From Paracoccus ravus (GTDB lineage: Bacteria > Pseudomonadota > Alphaproteobacteria > Rhodobacterales > Rhodobacteraceae), in NCBI RefSeq assembly GCF_004522175.1, contig NZ_SDEB01000020.1:1-64000 (forward strand): 64,000 bases of DNA, read 5' to 3'. Below the pieces are notes generated by a model. The model was not told where the DNA came from, ran no database searches, and saw only the letters and a program-made list of their open reading frames with translations. The first letter of the stretch is position 1; every line of letters starts with the position of its first letter. Position numbers and translations under genes: made by a program. Positions 55,930-64,000 of the stretch are shown one piece after another.

Positions 55930-56147
55930 GATCGGTCTTCGCGCGGCTGCCCGGTGGGACCACCGCAGAGCAGGCGGGTGGTCGCAGCGCGAGATGCCGC
56001 AAACCGGTCGGTCAGCACATAACCCAGCGTCATCGCCAGAACCAGCGCCGCCCCGATCAATGCGGGCGGGGCGGGCAGGGGGATTCCCGCGAAACGACAG
56101 CCGACGCCAATCGCGAAGGCCAGCAGAAGGCCAAGTATTGTTTTCAT
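55926..56147 (-). CDS. XapX (DUF1427) small membrane protein, copy 1
   Basis: A 73-residue XapX-family protein with helices at about 3-18 and 30-46 around the conserved AGIPLPAPP turn, and a hydrophilic arginine-rich tail that copy 2 lacks. AAAGGAG precedes the ATG. The two copies are translationally coupled and probably act as a pair in the inner membrane. They sit between the molybdenum-cofactor genes and the MFS exporter. Confidence 0.8.
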   Translation of the reverse strand: MKTILGLLLAFAIGVGCRFAGIPLPAPPALIGAALVLAMTLGYVLTDRFAASRAATTRLLCGGPTGQPREDRS

Positions 56148-56182
56148 CCCGAACTCCTTTCTGATGCGATGGCAAACGCCCC

Positions 56183-57802
56183 TCAGCGTGACGGCGCGAT
56201 CAAATGCCGGATCTGCGGCGGAGACGCGCCCCGGTGAAAGGCGCGGGCGCGGGAATGCAGGGCCAGGTCATGGCCGGTCGCCCGCGCATGTTGGCGCAGA
56301 TGTTCCGCCCAATTGGGCAGCAGGAACCATTCGACCCAGAGCCGCGGATCAGAGACATCCTGAAAGATCCCCCAATCATGCGCCCCGTCGCGACGCCGCT
56401 CGCCCGAAAGCTCGGCCATGGCGGCAAGGAAGGGCAGGTGGTCCGCGGGCTCGATCTCGTAGCTGATCGTCACCATGACGGGGCCGCGATCGAATTCCGG
56501 GACGGAATCGGTGGCGATGGTCGGCTCTGCCCATGCCAGCGCCGGCCCTAGATCACGCCCATCCCCCTGGCCCAGCCGGGCATGGCGCGTCAGGATCATG
56601 GCGAGAATTGCCCCCAGGGCCGCGGCCAGCAGCGCCGTGCGGAGCGAGGAACGCGCGGCGACCTGGCCCCAGCAGGCCGCGCCGACTGCCATGCTGCCAT
56701 AAAAGACCATGAGCGAGATCGCGAGCCCGCGTGCCCGGACCCAATTCGGCAGCGCGGTTTGCGCCGAAAGGTTCAGGCTGGTCAGGACGGCAATCCAGCC
56801 CAGCCCCGCCAGAAAGCTTGCGGCAATCCCCCCAGCGGCGGATTGGCCAAACCCCAGCATCAGCATGGCCAGCGCCAGCGCCACGGTTCCCGCCTCGGTC
56901 AGCCGGTTCGGTCCGACGATCCGGCGCAGCCGCGGCAGGGTGAGCGCGCCGCTCACCGCGCCGCATCCTACGGCCCCCATGAGCAGGCCAAAGAACGACG
57001 CCCCCGCCCCCGGCAGCTCCCGCGCGACCAGCGGCAGCAAGGCCCAGAACGCGCTGGCAAAGGTGAAAAAGGCCAGCGAGCGCAACATGGTCGCCTTGAG
57101 CGGCGCGTTATGGGCGGCATGGCGCAACCCCGTCAGCATCGCGCCGATGATCGGCTCGGGCGGCAAGACCGGGGGGGCGACCGGGGCGGGTCTCCAGAGC
57201 AAGAGCGCGCCAAGAATGACGAGGATGCTCACGGCATTGGCGAAAAAGGGCGCGGTCAGGCCGACCGAGGTGATCAGGATACCCGCCAGCGCCGGCCCGA
57301 TCGCGCGGGCAATGTTGATGCCCAGCGAATTCAGTGCGATCGCCGGTTGCAGCGCCTCGCGCGGGACAAGGTTAGGCACGACCGCCTGCCATGCCGGTGC
57401 GACAAAGGCGGCCCCGATGCCCAGAAGAAAGGTGAAAAACAGCAGCAAAGCCGGTGTCATCTGCCCGCTCGCCGTCAGGGCGGCCAGCGCAAAGACCGCG
57501 ACGGCCAGCAGCGCATTGACGGTAATCAGATATCGCCGCCGGTCCACCCGGTCCGCCAGCGCCCCGGCAAGCAAGGCGAACAGAAATACCGGCCCGGTCG
57601 TCGCCGTCTGCACCAGCGAGACGATCGCGGGCGAGGGGGCCAGCTCTGTCATCAGCCAGCTTGCCCCGACATCATGCATCCAGGTTCCAATATTCGAGAC
57701 CAGCGTGGCGGTCCAAAGCAGGGCGAATGCGGAATGTCGAAACGGACTCCAGGCCGAGGCCGAGGGCAGTGTCGAATCTGCGGGGCGGTCGGAAGCGCTC
57801 AT
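56183..57802 (-). CDS. MFS transporter (MFS_3/EntS-like) with C-terminal barrel domain
   Basis: The 539-residue exporter has about 12 membrane helices (30-420) of the MFS_3 type, with ALADRVDRRRY as the loop 2-3 motif. A cytoplasmic C-terminal domain of about 110 residues (VMVTISYEI onward) resembles a dimeric alpha-beta barrel, a known arrangement in this family. ATG 57802 is taken from the family start. It follows the amidohydrolase gene after 4 bp and may export a product or analogue of that pathway. Confidence 0.85.
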   Translation of the reverse strand: MSASDRPADSTLPSASAWSPFRHSAFALLWTATLVSNIGTWMHDVGASWLMTELAPSPAIVSLVQTATTGPVFLFALLAGALADRVDRRRYLITVNALLAVAVFALAALTASGQMTPALLLFFTFLLGIGAAFVAPAWQAVVPNLVPREALQPAIALNSLGINIARAIGPALAGILITSVGLTAPFFANAVSILVILGALLLWRPAPVAPPVLPPEPIIGAMLTGLRHAAHNAPLKATMLRSLAFFTFASAFWALLPLVARELPGAGASFFGLLMGAVGCGAVSGALTLPRLRRIVGPNRLTEAGTVALALAMLMLGFGQSAAGGIAASFLAGLGWIAVLTSLNLSAQTALPNWVRARGLAISLMVFYGSMAVGAACWGQVAARSSLRTALLAAALGAILAMILTRHARLGQGDGRDLGPALAWAEPTIATDSVPEFDRGPVMVTISYEIEPADHLPFLAAMAELSGERRRDGAHDWGIFQDVSDPRLWVEWFLLPNWAEHLRQHARATGHDLALHSRARAFHRGASPPQIRHLIAPSR

Positions 57803-57806
57803 GGAT

Positions 57807-59660
57807 TCACGCAAAGCAGGAACATCCCAGCGCGCCCCAGAAGGCCGAGATCTGGCTTGTGGGAATGGGGTTTGTCCAGGCGATGGCATGGGCGTGGCCG
57901 TGCAGGCCGCATGCCTGCCCGCAGCCCTCATGGCAGGACCGCGCATGGGCCTCTGCCGGGACCGGGCCGGGACGCAGGCCGGGGCTGGGCAGATGACCGA
58001 CCGGGCTCCAATCCGGACTGGCGGGGGGCAGCGGCGGGTCGAGATGCGAGAATTCCTGCGTCGCATGGACGATGCGGCCCCCGACCATCGTCAGGACCGA
58101 CGAAATCCTGCGGATCTCTTCCTCTGGGACGCGCATGTAATCTGCCGACAGGACGGCGAGATCGGCGAATTGGCCGGGGGCGATCCGGCCCTTGCGGCCG
58201 GCCTCTCCCGAGAACCAGGCCGATCCCTCGGTCCAGAGCCGCAATGCGGTCTCGCGGTCGAGGATGTTGGTGGCATCGGCCAGTTGCATCCCGCCCAGGG
58301 TCTTTCCGGTCACCAGCCAGTGCAGTGCGACCCAAGGGTCATAAGAGGCGACCCGGGTCGCATCGCTGCCACCTCCCACGGGCACACCCTCAGCAAGCAT
58401 CCGCGCGACCGGAGGCGTCGCAGCAGCCGCTTGGGCACCATAGCGCGCCACGAAATATTCGCCCTGGAACGCCATGCGGTGCTGGATCGCGATGCCGCCG
58501 CCAAGCGCGCGGATGCGCTCGATGTTTCTTGGCGTCACCGTCTCGGCATGGTCGATGATGAAGGGGGCACGGAAGGGGCTATGCCCGTTCACGCGCTCGA
58601 ACACGGTCAGAAACCGGTCGATCGTCTCGTCATAGGTGGCATGGATGCGGAAGGGCCAGGCATTCTCGGCCAAAAGCGTCACGATGCGCTCAAGCTCGGC
58701 CTCCATGACCGGGGCGGGCTCGGGTCGGGGTTCGAGAAAATTCTCGAAATCTGCCGCGGACCATGTCAGGTTCTCGCCCGCGCCATTCATGCGCAGCATC
58801 TCGGACCCGGCTCCGGGCTCAGTCAGCGCCAGCCAGCGCTCGTAATCCGAAAGCTCGCTGCCGGGCTTTTGCGCGAAAAGGTTATAGGCGACGCGGACGG
58901 TCATGCTGCCTGCCGCGTCAAGCTGGCGGATGACCTCGTAATCATCGGGATAGTTCTGCCCGCCGCCACCCGCATCGATGACGCTCGTGATGCCAAGCCG
59001 GTTCAATTCCCGCATGAAGTGGCGGGTCGAATTGACCTGATCCTCGAAGGGCAGTTTCGGCCCCTGCGCCAGCGTCGAATAAAGGATCAGCGCCGAAGGT
59101 TTGGCGAGCAGCATTCCCGTCGGATGGCCCGCCGCGTCTCGCTCGATCACGCCGCCGGGCGGATTGGGCGTGTCGCGTCCGATGCCCAGCACGCGCAGCG
59201 CGGCACGGTTCAGCAGCGCGCGGGCGTAAAGATGCAGGATGAAGACCGGCGTATCCGGTGCGGCGGCGTTGATTTCGTCAAGCGTCGGCATACGGCGCTC
59301 GGCGAATTGGAACTCGGACCAGCCTCCGATGACACGCAGCCATTGCGGGGCAGGAGTGCGTCGGGCCTGGTCCCGCAAGAGGGTCAGCGCCTCCGAAAGC
59401 GAGGCGATGTTTTCCCAGCGCAGTTCCATATTATAGCTGAGCCCGCCGCGGATCAGATGGGTATGGCTGTCATTCAACCCCGGAATGACGCGCCGCCCGC
59501 CCAGATCCAGCACATGCGTCGCGTCTGTGGCGTAGCGCATCATCTCGCCCGTGCTGCCGGTGGCAAGGATCTTGCCCCCGGCGATGGCGACGGCCTCGGT
59601 TTCGGAATGTTCGGGGTCAAGCGTCGTGACGCGCCCTCCGGTCAGGATCAGATCGGCCAT
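57807..59660 (-). CDS. Amidohydrolase (YtcJ-like) with Cys/His-rich tail
   Basis: The 617-residue metal-dependent hydrolase has the metal-binding HTH at 66-68, a later HATYDE and IIDHAE (metal ligand region), and GSDATR. YtcJ-like enzymes act on amides or cyclic ureas, but the substrate is unknown. The last 80 residues include CHEGCGQACGLHGHAHA and CSC, a cysteine/histidine-rich tail beyond the barrel that may bind a metal. It belongs to a minus-strand run of hydrolases (YcaC-like, alpha/beta hydrolase) likely transcribed together. Confidence 0.85.
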   Translation of the reverse strand: MADLILTGGRVTTLDPEHSETEAVAIAGGKILATGSTGEMMRYATDATHVLDLGGRRVIPGLNDSHTHLIRGGLSYNMELRWENIASLSEALTLLRDQARRTPAPQWLRVIGGWSEFQFAERRMPTLDEINAAAPDTPVFILHLYARALLNRAALRVLGIGRDTPNPPGGVIERDAAGHPTGMLLAKPSALILYSTLAQGPKLPFEDQVNSTRHFMRELNRLGITSVIDAGGGGQNYPDDYEVIRQLDAAGSMTVRVAYNLFAQKPGSELSDYERWLALTEPGAGSEMLRMNGAGENLTWSAADFENFLEPRPEPAPVMEAELERIVTLLAENAWPFRIHATYDETIDRFLTVFERVNGHSPFRAPFIIDHAETVTPRNIERIRALGGGIAIQHRMAFQGEYFVARYGAQAAAATPPVARMLAEGVPVGGGSDATRVASYDPWVALHWLVTGKTLGGMQLADATNILDRETALRLWTEGSAWFSGEAGRKGRIAPGQFADLAVLSADYMRVPEEEIRRISSVLTMVGGRIVHATQEFSHLDPPLPPASPDWSPVGHLPSPGLRPGPVPAEAHARSCHEGCGQACGLHGHAHAIAWTNPIPTSQISAFWGALGCSCFA

Positions 59661-59727
59661 GGGTCCACTCTTTGCAAAGGTGACGCTGGCCGCGCCGGAA
59701 AGGGGAGGACGGCGCGGCCAGCTGCGG

Positions 59728-60429
59728 TCATTCGGCGGCTTGGGGGGAGGGTGCCGCCGGGACCGGGGCCAGGCGCGGCCCGTGGGGGACGCGCTCGGGC
59801 GCCTTGTGGACCATGGTATAGGCGTAATCGACGCCCATGCCGTAGGCCCCGGAATGTTCCTTCACCAGCGCCATGACCGCGTCATAGGTCTCGCGGCGCG
59901 CCCAGTCCCGCTGCCATTCCAGCAGCACCTGCTGCCAGGTCATCGGCACCACCCCGGCCTGGACCATGCGCTGCATCGACCAGTCATGCGCCTCGCGCGA
60001 GGTGCCGCCCGAGGCATCGGCGACCATATAGATTTCGTAATCACCCTCGAGCATGGCCGAGAGGGCGAAACTGTTGTTGCAGACCTCGGTCCAAAGGCCC
60101 GAAACGATGACTTTTTTCCGGGCATTCGCAGCGAGGGCGTCGCGCACCTTCTGGTCGTCCCATGAATTCATCGAACTGCGTTCGAGCAGGGGCTGATCTG
60201 GAAAGACGGCCAGAAGCTCGGGATAGGTATGGCCAGAAAAGGCCTCGGTTTCGACCGTGGTGATCGTTGTGGGAATGTCGAAGATCCGCGCCGCCTTGGC
60301 CAGCGCGACGGTATTGTTCTTGAGCACCTGACGGTCGATGGACTGCACGCCGAAGGCCATCTGGGGCTGGTGGTCGATGAAGATGATCTGAGAATTCTCG
60401 GGGGTCAGCAGTTCCAGTTTGGGGGACAT
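59728..60429 (-). CDS. YcaC-like isochorismatase-family hydrolase
   Basis: The 233-residue cysteine hydrolase has the family triad: Asp20 in FIDHQPQ, a Lys near 105-106, and Cys117 in GLWTEVCNN. YcaC-type proteins have no firmly established substrate. ATG 60429 is preceded by GGAGAG. It lies 13 bp after the alpha/beta hydrolase stop. Confidence 0.88.
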   Translation of the reverse strand: MSPKLELLTPENSQIIFIDHQPQMAFGVQSIDRQVLKNNTVALAKAARIFDIPTTITTVETEAFSGHTYPELLAVFPDQPLLERSSMNSWDDQKVRDALAANARKKVIVSGLWTEVCNNSFALSAMLEGDYEIYMVADASGGTSREAHDWSMQRMVQAGVVPMTWQQVLLEWQRDWARRETYDAVMALVKEHSGAYGMGVDYAYTMVHKAPERVPHGPRLAPVPAAPSPQAAE

Positions 60430-60442
60430 GGCTCTCTCCGTC

Positions 60443-61267
60443 TCAAAGGCTGGCGATAAAGGCCAGCACGTCATGGTTGAACTGTTCGGGCTGGGTTTCC
60501 GGCAGGCCATGCGCGCCGCCGGGATAGATCTTGAGCGTGCCCTTGGCGGTGAGCTTCACCGCCTTTTCCGCCGCCGCGCCGATCGGCACGATCTGATCGT
60601 CGTCGCCATGGATGAACAGGACCGGCACGTCGATCCGTTTCAGATCCTCGGTATAATCGACCTCCGAGAATTCATGGATGCAGTCGTAGAGGCCCTTGAT
60701 TCCGCCGGCCATGCCCTGCAGCCAGAAGTTATCCTGAAGGCCCTTGCTGATATTGGCGGCGTCGCGATTGAAGCTGTAGAAAGGGCCGGACAGATCCTGA
60801 AAGAATTGCGAGCGGTTGGTGGCCACGCCCGCCCGGATGCTGTCGAACACGTCGATGGGCAGACCTTCTGGATTGGCTTCGGTTCTGGCCATCAGGGGTG
60901 GCACGGCCCCGACAAGCACTGCTGCAGAGACCCGCGAACTGCCATGCCGGCCAAGGTAATGCGCCACTTCGCCGCCGCCGGTGGAATGGCCGATCAGAAT
61001 CGCGTCCTGAAGATCCAGCGTTTCGATAAGCTCGGCGAGATCGTCGGCATAGCGGACCATGTTATTGCCATCCCAGACCTGTTGCGAGCGGCCGTGGCTC
61101 CTGCGGTCATGCGCGATGACACGATAGCCCTGAGCACCGAAAAACAGCATCTGGGTTTCCCACGCATCGGCCGAAAGCGGCCAGCCATGCGAAAAGACGA
61201 TGGGCCGTCCGGTGCCGAAATCCTTGTAAAAGATCTCGGCCCCGTCCGAGGCGGTCAGATAGCTCAT
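60443..61267 (-). CDS. Alpha/beta hydrolase (non-haem chloroperoxidase/esterase type)
   Basis: The 274-residue hydrolase has the oxyanion HGWP near 27-30, nucleophile Ser95 in GHSTGG, acid in GDDDQIVP near 225, and histidine in GGAHGLP near 253. Such enzymes are annotated as cofactor-free chloroperoxidases but act as esterases in vivo in most cases. CGGAG precedes the ATG. The start overlaps the 40-codon upstream frame by 4 bp. Confidence 0.88.
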   Translation of the reverse strand: MSYLTASDGAEIFYKDFGTGRPIVFSHGWPLSADAWETQMLFFGAQGYRVIAHDRRSHGRSQQVWDGNNMVRYADDLAELIETLDLQDAILIGHSTGGGEVAHYLGRHGSSRVSAAVLVGAVPPLMARTEANPEGLPIDVFDSIRAGVATNRSQFFQDLSGPFYSFNRDAANISKGLQDNFWLQGMAGGIKGLYDCIHEFSEVDYTEDLKRIDVPVLFIHGDDDQIVPIGAAAEKAVKLTAKGTLKIYPGGAHGLPETQPEQFNHDVLAFIASL

Positions 61268-61386
61268 GTCGGAACTCCGTTCACGGGATGCAGCGAAGGC
61301 GCAGCCCCTTGCGGTGCCTTGGCCTTGCCGTCGCGGCAGTCAGCAGGCGTCGCGGCCCTGACTTGGGCGATGATGGCGATCGGCAT
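61264..61386 (-). CDS. Short coupled upstream frame (40 aa) before the alpha/beta hydrolase
   Basis: This 40-residue frame has AAGGAG eight bases before its ATG and ends in a 4-bp ATGA overlap with the hydrolase start. Both features argue that it is translated, either as a small protein or as a leader that sets hydrolase translation. It starts [10 protein letters not shown] and is otherwise alanine-, proline- and lysine-containing with one cysteine. No family is recognised. Confidence 0.45.
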   Translation of the reverse strand: MPIAIIAQVRAATPADCRDGKAKAPQGAAPSLHPVNGVPT

Positions 61387-61466
61387 CGGAAGGCTCCTTG
61401 GCTGGCCTTCCCAACTCTATGCCCTGTTCGCCTGCCCGATCTTGTAAGCTCGTACCGGCCGTTTCA

Positions 61467-62495
61467 TCATCGTCCGCCGCTGGCGGTAATCAGGGTGGTG
61501 CGGGCCAGCTTCTGGCAATCGCGCGGGTCCGCCCCGCCGATCCGGGCCAGCAAAAGCTCGGCCAGCGCCACGCCCGTCGCATTATGTGAGAAATGCGAGG
61601 CATGGACGCGACTTGCGATATAGCGGTCGATCCGCGTGCCCGCGCGCAGGGCAAATCCGATCCGCTCGGCCTCGGATCCGAGGCGGTCCCGCACGCCCGC
61701 CCTTGCGCCCAGAAACGTCACTTCGTTCGAGCAGAGAAACCCGTCCACCCCGGCGTCCAGAAACGGCCCGACAGCGCCCCGGGCAATATCGGCGGCCAGC
61801 CGGGAATGGTGACGCAGGCTGGGGACAGGTTCGAGCCCATGCTCACGCAGGGCACGTTCATAACCGCGCACCCGCTGCCGCACAAAGGTGTAGCGCGTGT
61901 CGCCGTCGATCATGGCGATCCGGCGGCAGCCATCGCGCAAGAGCGCATCCGTGCTTTGCCAGGCGGCGAATTCATTGTCGATGTCGAACCAGGCATGTTC
62001 GGTGAACAGCTCGGTCCGGCCAAAGGTGACAAAGGGGAAATCCGCCTCGAGCAGATAGCGCACACGGGCGTCCTGCATCTCGATCAGATCAAAGACCAGC
62101 CCGTCGGCCAGCCGACCGCGCACGACCTCGCCGACACGGGCGATGGCTGTCCCATCACGTGCCGCCGGTTCGGCGCGGACGGCATAATCGCTGCCGGCGA
62201 AACAGGTGTGGAAGCCGTTCAGCAGGCCGACGGCACCGGAATCTCCGATTTCCTCCTCATCGGCGAAATCCAGAAGCGCCATGGCGATGAGGGTCTTGCC
62301 CATGCGCAGCTTGGCACCTTCGAGGTTGCGCACATAGCCCAGTCGGGCCGCCGTGTCGCGCACCAGCGCCACGGTGTCCGGACCGACCTTGTGACCATCC
62401 TTGAGCGCGCGTGCGACAGTCGTGACCGACACGCCAAGCTCGGCGGCGATCGTCTTCAACGTCACGGGTGGGGCGCTTGGGCCGGGTCGGTTCAT
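61467..62495 (-). CDS. LacI-family transcriptional regulator
   Basis: The 342-residue repressor has the LacI helix-turn-helix at 12-34 (TLKTIAAELGVSVTTVARAL) and a periplasmic-binding-like sugar domain with FVTFGRTE and DGFLCSNEV. Its ATG overlaps the stop of the GH2 gene by 4 bp, so it is expressed with that enzyme and probably controls a mannoside or related oligosaccharide operon that extends beyond the window. Confidence 0.9.
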   Translation of the reverse strand: MNRPGPSAPPVTLKTIAAELGVSVTTVARALKDGHKVGPDTVALVRDTAARLGYVRNLEGAKLRMGKTLIAMALLDFADEEEIGDSGAVGLLNGFHTCFAGSDYAVRAEPAARDGTAIARVGEVVRGRLADGLVFDLIEMQDARVRYLLEADFPFVTFGRTELFTEHAWFDIDNEFAAWQSTDALLRDGCRRIAMIDGDTRYTFVRQRVRGYERALREHGLEPVPSLRHHSRLAADIARGAVGPFLDAGVDGFLCSNEVTFLGARAGVRDRLGSEAERIGFALRAGTRIDRYIASRVHASHFSHNATGVALAELLLARIGGADPRDCQKLARTTLITASGGR

Positions 62496-64000
62496 GAATA
62501 TCCTCGCAGGGCGCGCGCCTTGGGGGCGCTCACTGGCAGGCGCGCGGGCCTCTGACGCAGCGCCTGTAGGGTCCGGGGGTGATCGGGAAGCAGGGTGAAG
62601 CAATTATCGTCCCATATCGTATCTCCGCCGAGATCCCAAGTCACACAAAGCGCCGGCCGGTCGGTGGCGAGGGTCACCTGCGCCACGCCCTCGGACGACA
62701 ATCCGATCCGCGCCGAGATTTCAGGCTGGCCCAGATCGTATTCCTTGGGCCGCCGTGGCAGAAACTCGTTCTGGCCGCAATGCGTCCCGCGACGATCGGA
62801 CCAGTGAAACAACAGGAACGCATCAGTCGCGACAGCCGAGGCCGGCAGACGGGCGATCTCGGTCGCGCGCTCCGGCGGGCAAACCGCCTGCCACGCGCCC
62901 AGTTCGGCGATCTCACCCGTCAGGCGGACCGATTGCAGGCCCACAGCAAGCGCGACAGGTGCGGGGGTGTCGTTGAGGGCGAAGAGCGTGATCTGATCCG
63001 CAGGGCCAGGTTGGGCCACCACCGTCACCGGGGCGAAGAAACGGCGCGCCATGTAATGCAGCGCCTTCCATCCGCCGCCATATTCAAGGCTCGACCAGCT
63101 TGCGACCGGCCAGGTGTCGTTCAACTGCCAGTAAAGCGTTCCCATGCAGCGCGGCTTGGCGGCCCGCCAGCATTCGACGGCGGTCTTTATCGCCATTCCC
63201 TGCGAGATCTGGCTCAGCCAGACCATGTCGTCGAACGTGTCGGGAAAGGCGAAATAGCGCGCCAATGTCTCGGCGATGCGGCTGTTTCCGCCGGCATTGC
63301 GCTGATGGATCTCCATGATCGGCGAGGAGAGATTGCGATCGCGCGGCTCGGTGAAACTTTCGATCACGCGCGGCGAGGGAAAGGACTGGAACCCGAATTC
63401 CGAGCAGAAGCGCGGTTTGACACTGCGGTAATGCTCAAAATCCTTGGCCGAATGCCAGACATCCCAGAAATGCATGTCCCCCGCGCTATCGTCATGCCAG
63501 CCATCGGCAAAATTCAGCGGACCCGCCGAGGGCGACGAAGGCCACCACGGTATCCCCGGGGCCTCGTCCCGAACGACCTGTTCCAGCGTATGGTTCAGAC
63601 GGTCGTAAAGCGCGACATAGCGGTCCCGGTCGGCCTTGCTTTCGGGAAACCAGCCGATTGCGCCCAGACTTTCATTGTCCCCGCACCAGAGCGCCAGGCA
63701 GGGATGGGCCGAGAGGCGGCGAACCTGCTGACGCGCCTCGCGCCGGACCGAGTCGAGCCAATCCGCATCCATCGCGGGATAGAGGTTGCAGGAGAACATG
63801 AAGTCCTGCCAGACCAGCAACCCGCGTTCCGAACACATGCGATAAAAGAAATCCGGCTCGTAGCAGCCTCCGCCCCAGACGCGGAGCATGTTCATATTGG
63901 CCAGCACGGCGCTGTCCAGCAGATCCGCGACGGTCTCGGGTGTCGCGCGGGCGGGCAGGGCATCCGCCGGGATCCAGTTCGCGCCGCGCATGAAGATGTC
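62492..64000 (-). CDS. Beta-mannosidase-type glycoside hydrolase family 2 (5' end outside window)
   Basis: A partial protein: 502 codons are visible and the frame continues past 64000 without a break. Landmarks of GH2 beta-mannosidases are RGANWIPAD, MLRVWGGGCYEPDFFY, the acid/base region WCGDNES and the nucleophile region RFCSEFGFQS, followed by WQLNDTWP. It would release mannose or a related sugar from beta-linked oligosaccharides, probably in the cytoplasm. The LacI gene overlaps its stop. Confidence 0.9.
   Translation of the reverse strand, partial: DIFMRGANWIPADALPARATPETVADLLDSAVLANMNMLRVWGGGCYEPDFFYRMCSERGLLVWQDFMFSCNLYPAMDADWLDSVRREARQQVRRLSAHPCLALWCGDNESLGAIGWFPESKADRDRYVALYDRLNHTLEQVVRDEAPGIPWWPSSPSAGPLNFADGWHDDSAGDMHFWDVWHSAKDFEHYRSVKPRFCSEFGFQSFPSPRVIESFTEPRDRNLSSPIMEIHQRNAGGNSRIAETLARYFAFPDTFDDMVWLSQISQGMAIKTAVECWRAAKPRCMGTLYWQLNDTWPVASWSSLEYGGGWKALHYMARRFFAPVTVVAQPGPADQITLFALNDTPAPVALAVGLQSVRLTGEIAELGAWQAVCPPERATEIARLPASAVATDAFLLFHWSDRRGTHCGQNEFLPRRPKEYDLGQPEISARIGLSSEGVAQVTLATDRPALCVTWDLGGDTIWDDNCFTLLPDHPRTLQALRQRPARLPVSAPKARALRGYS

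Noticed and set aside
56709-59876. A 1055-codon plus-strand open frame across the MFS and amidohydrolase genes, and a 658-codon one at 56582-58558
   Set aside because: They are antisense shadows of clear minus-strand genes in GC-rich DNA; their translations are arginine-, proline- and glutamine-rich without domains.

Overview
The window reads as a high-GC alphaproteobacterial chromosome, most likely Rhodobacterales and Paracoccus-like. This is judged from the DUF1127 protein, the gene complement and the base composition; no rRNA or tRNA is present to confirm it. The left quarter is a mobile element and the rest is host chromosome rich in surface-glycan, transport and catabolic genes.

Region 1 (1 to about 15.9 kb) is an integrative element whose left end lies outside the window. 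It starts with a primase-helicase of the AEP/DUF5906 kind (53-2623). Next comes a striking origin-like dyad: two roughly 90-bp inverted arms carrying seven exact copies of an 8-bp iteron, set between two convergent genes (2721-3036). A DNA phosphorothioation operon follows on the minus strand: dndC, a 66-aa associated protein, dndD and a DndE-HerA ATPase fusion (4776-9762). A TusA sulfur-carrier gene faces it, ending 4 bp from it. Beyond lie a tightly overlapping five-gene operon of unknown function (10174-13171), a secreted protein, a small basic protein with a 12-bp operator-like inverted repeat, and a tyrosine integrase (14462-15679) preceded by an array of ACTTGC repeats. No capsid, terminase or conjugation genes are visible, so it resembles a phage satellite or integrative plasmid more than a complete prophage.

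Region 2 (15.9-36.8 kb) is host chromosome. It holds DUF1127, PiT phosphate transporter, VOC and lipoprotein genes. A surface-glycan/small-molecule locus follows: UDP-xylose synthase, flippase, an SDR-aminotransferase fusion, three tandem Acetyltransf_6 (FemAB-like) transferases, an SDR and an opposing A-T-reductase NRPS-like enzyme. After it come a DUF899 gene with a coupled membrane peptide, a winged-helix regulator, a beta-propeller protein and a xylFHG sugar importer.

Region 3 (36.9-54.2 kb) is one long plus-strand run with a short opposing block. It carries a fused double ATPase, Tat-like binding protein and two permeases of a peptide-type ABC importer, then three glycosyltransferases in overlapping frames, an unusual degenerate ABC exporter and a cyclic-nucleotide-binding protein. 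The opposing block encodes a deacetylase, a glycosyltransferase and a polysaccharide lyase, and a nucleotide-sugar dehydrogenase closes the region. Together these look like an undescribed glycoconjugate assembly/export locus.

Region 4 (54.2-64 kb) is entirely minus strand: molybdenum-cofactor maturation genes (MocA-like, XdhC), two XapX membrane peptides, an MFS exporter, an amidohydrolase, a YcaC-like hydrolase, an alpha/beta hydrolase with a 40-codon coupled upstream frame, and a LacI regulator overlapping a beta-mannosidase-type GH2 enzyme that runs off the right edge.
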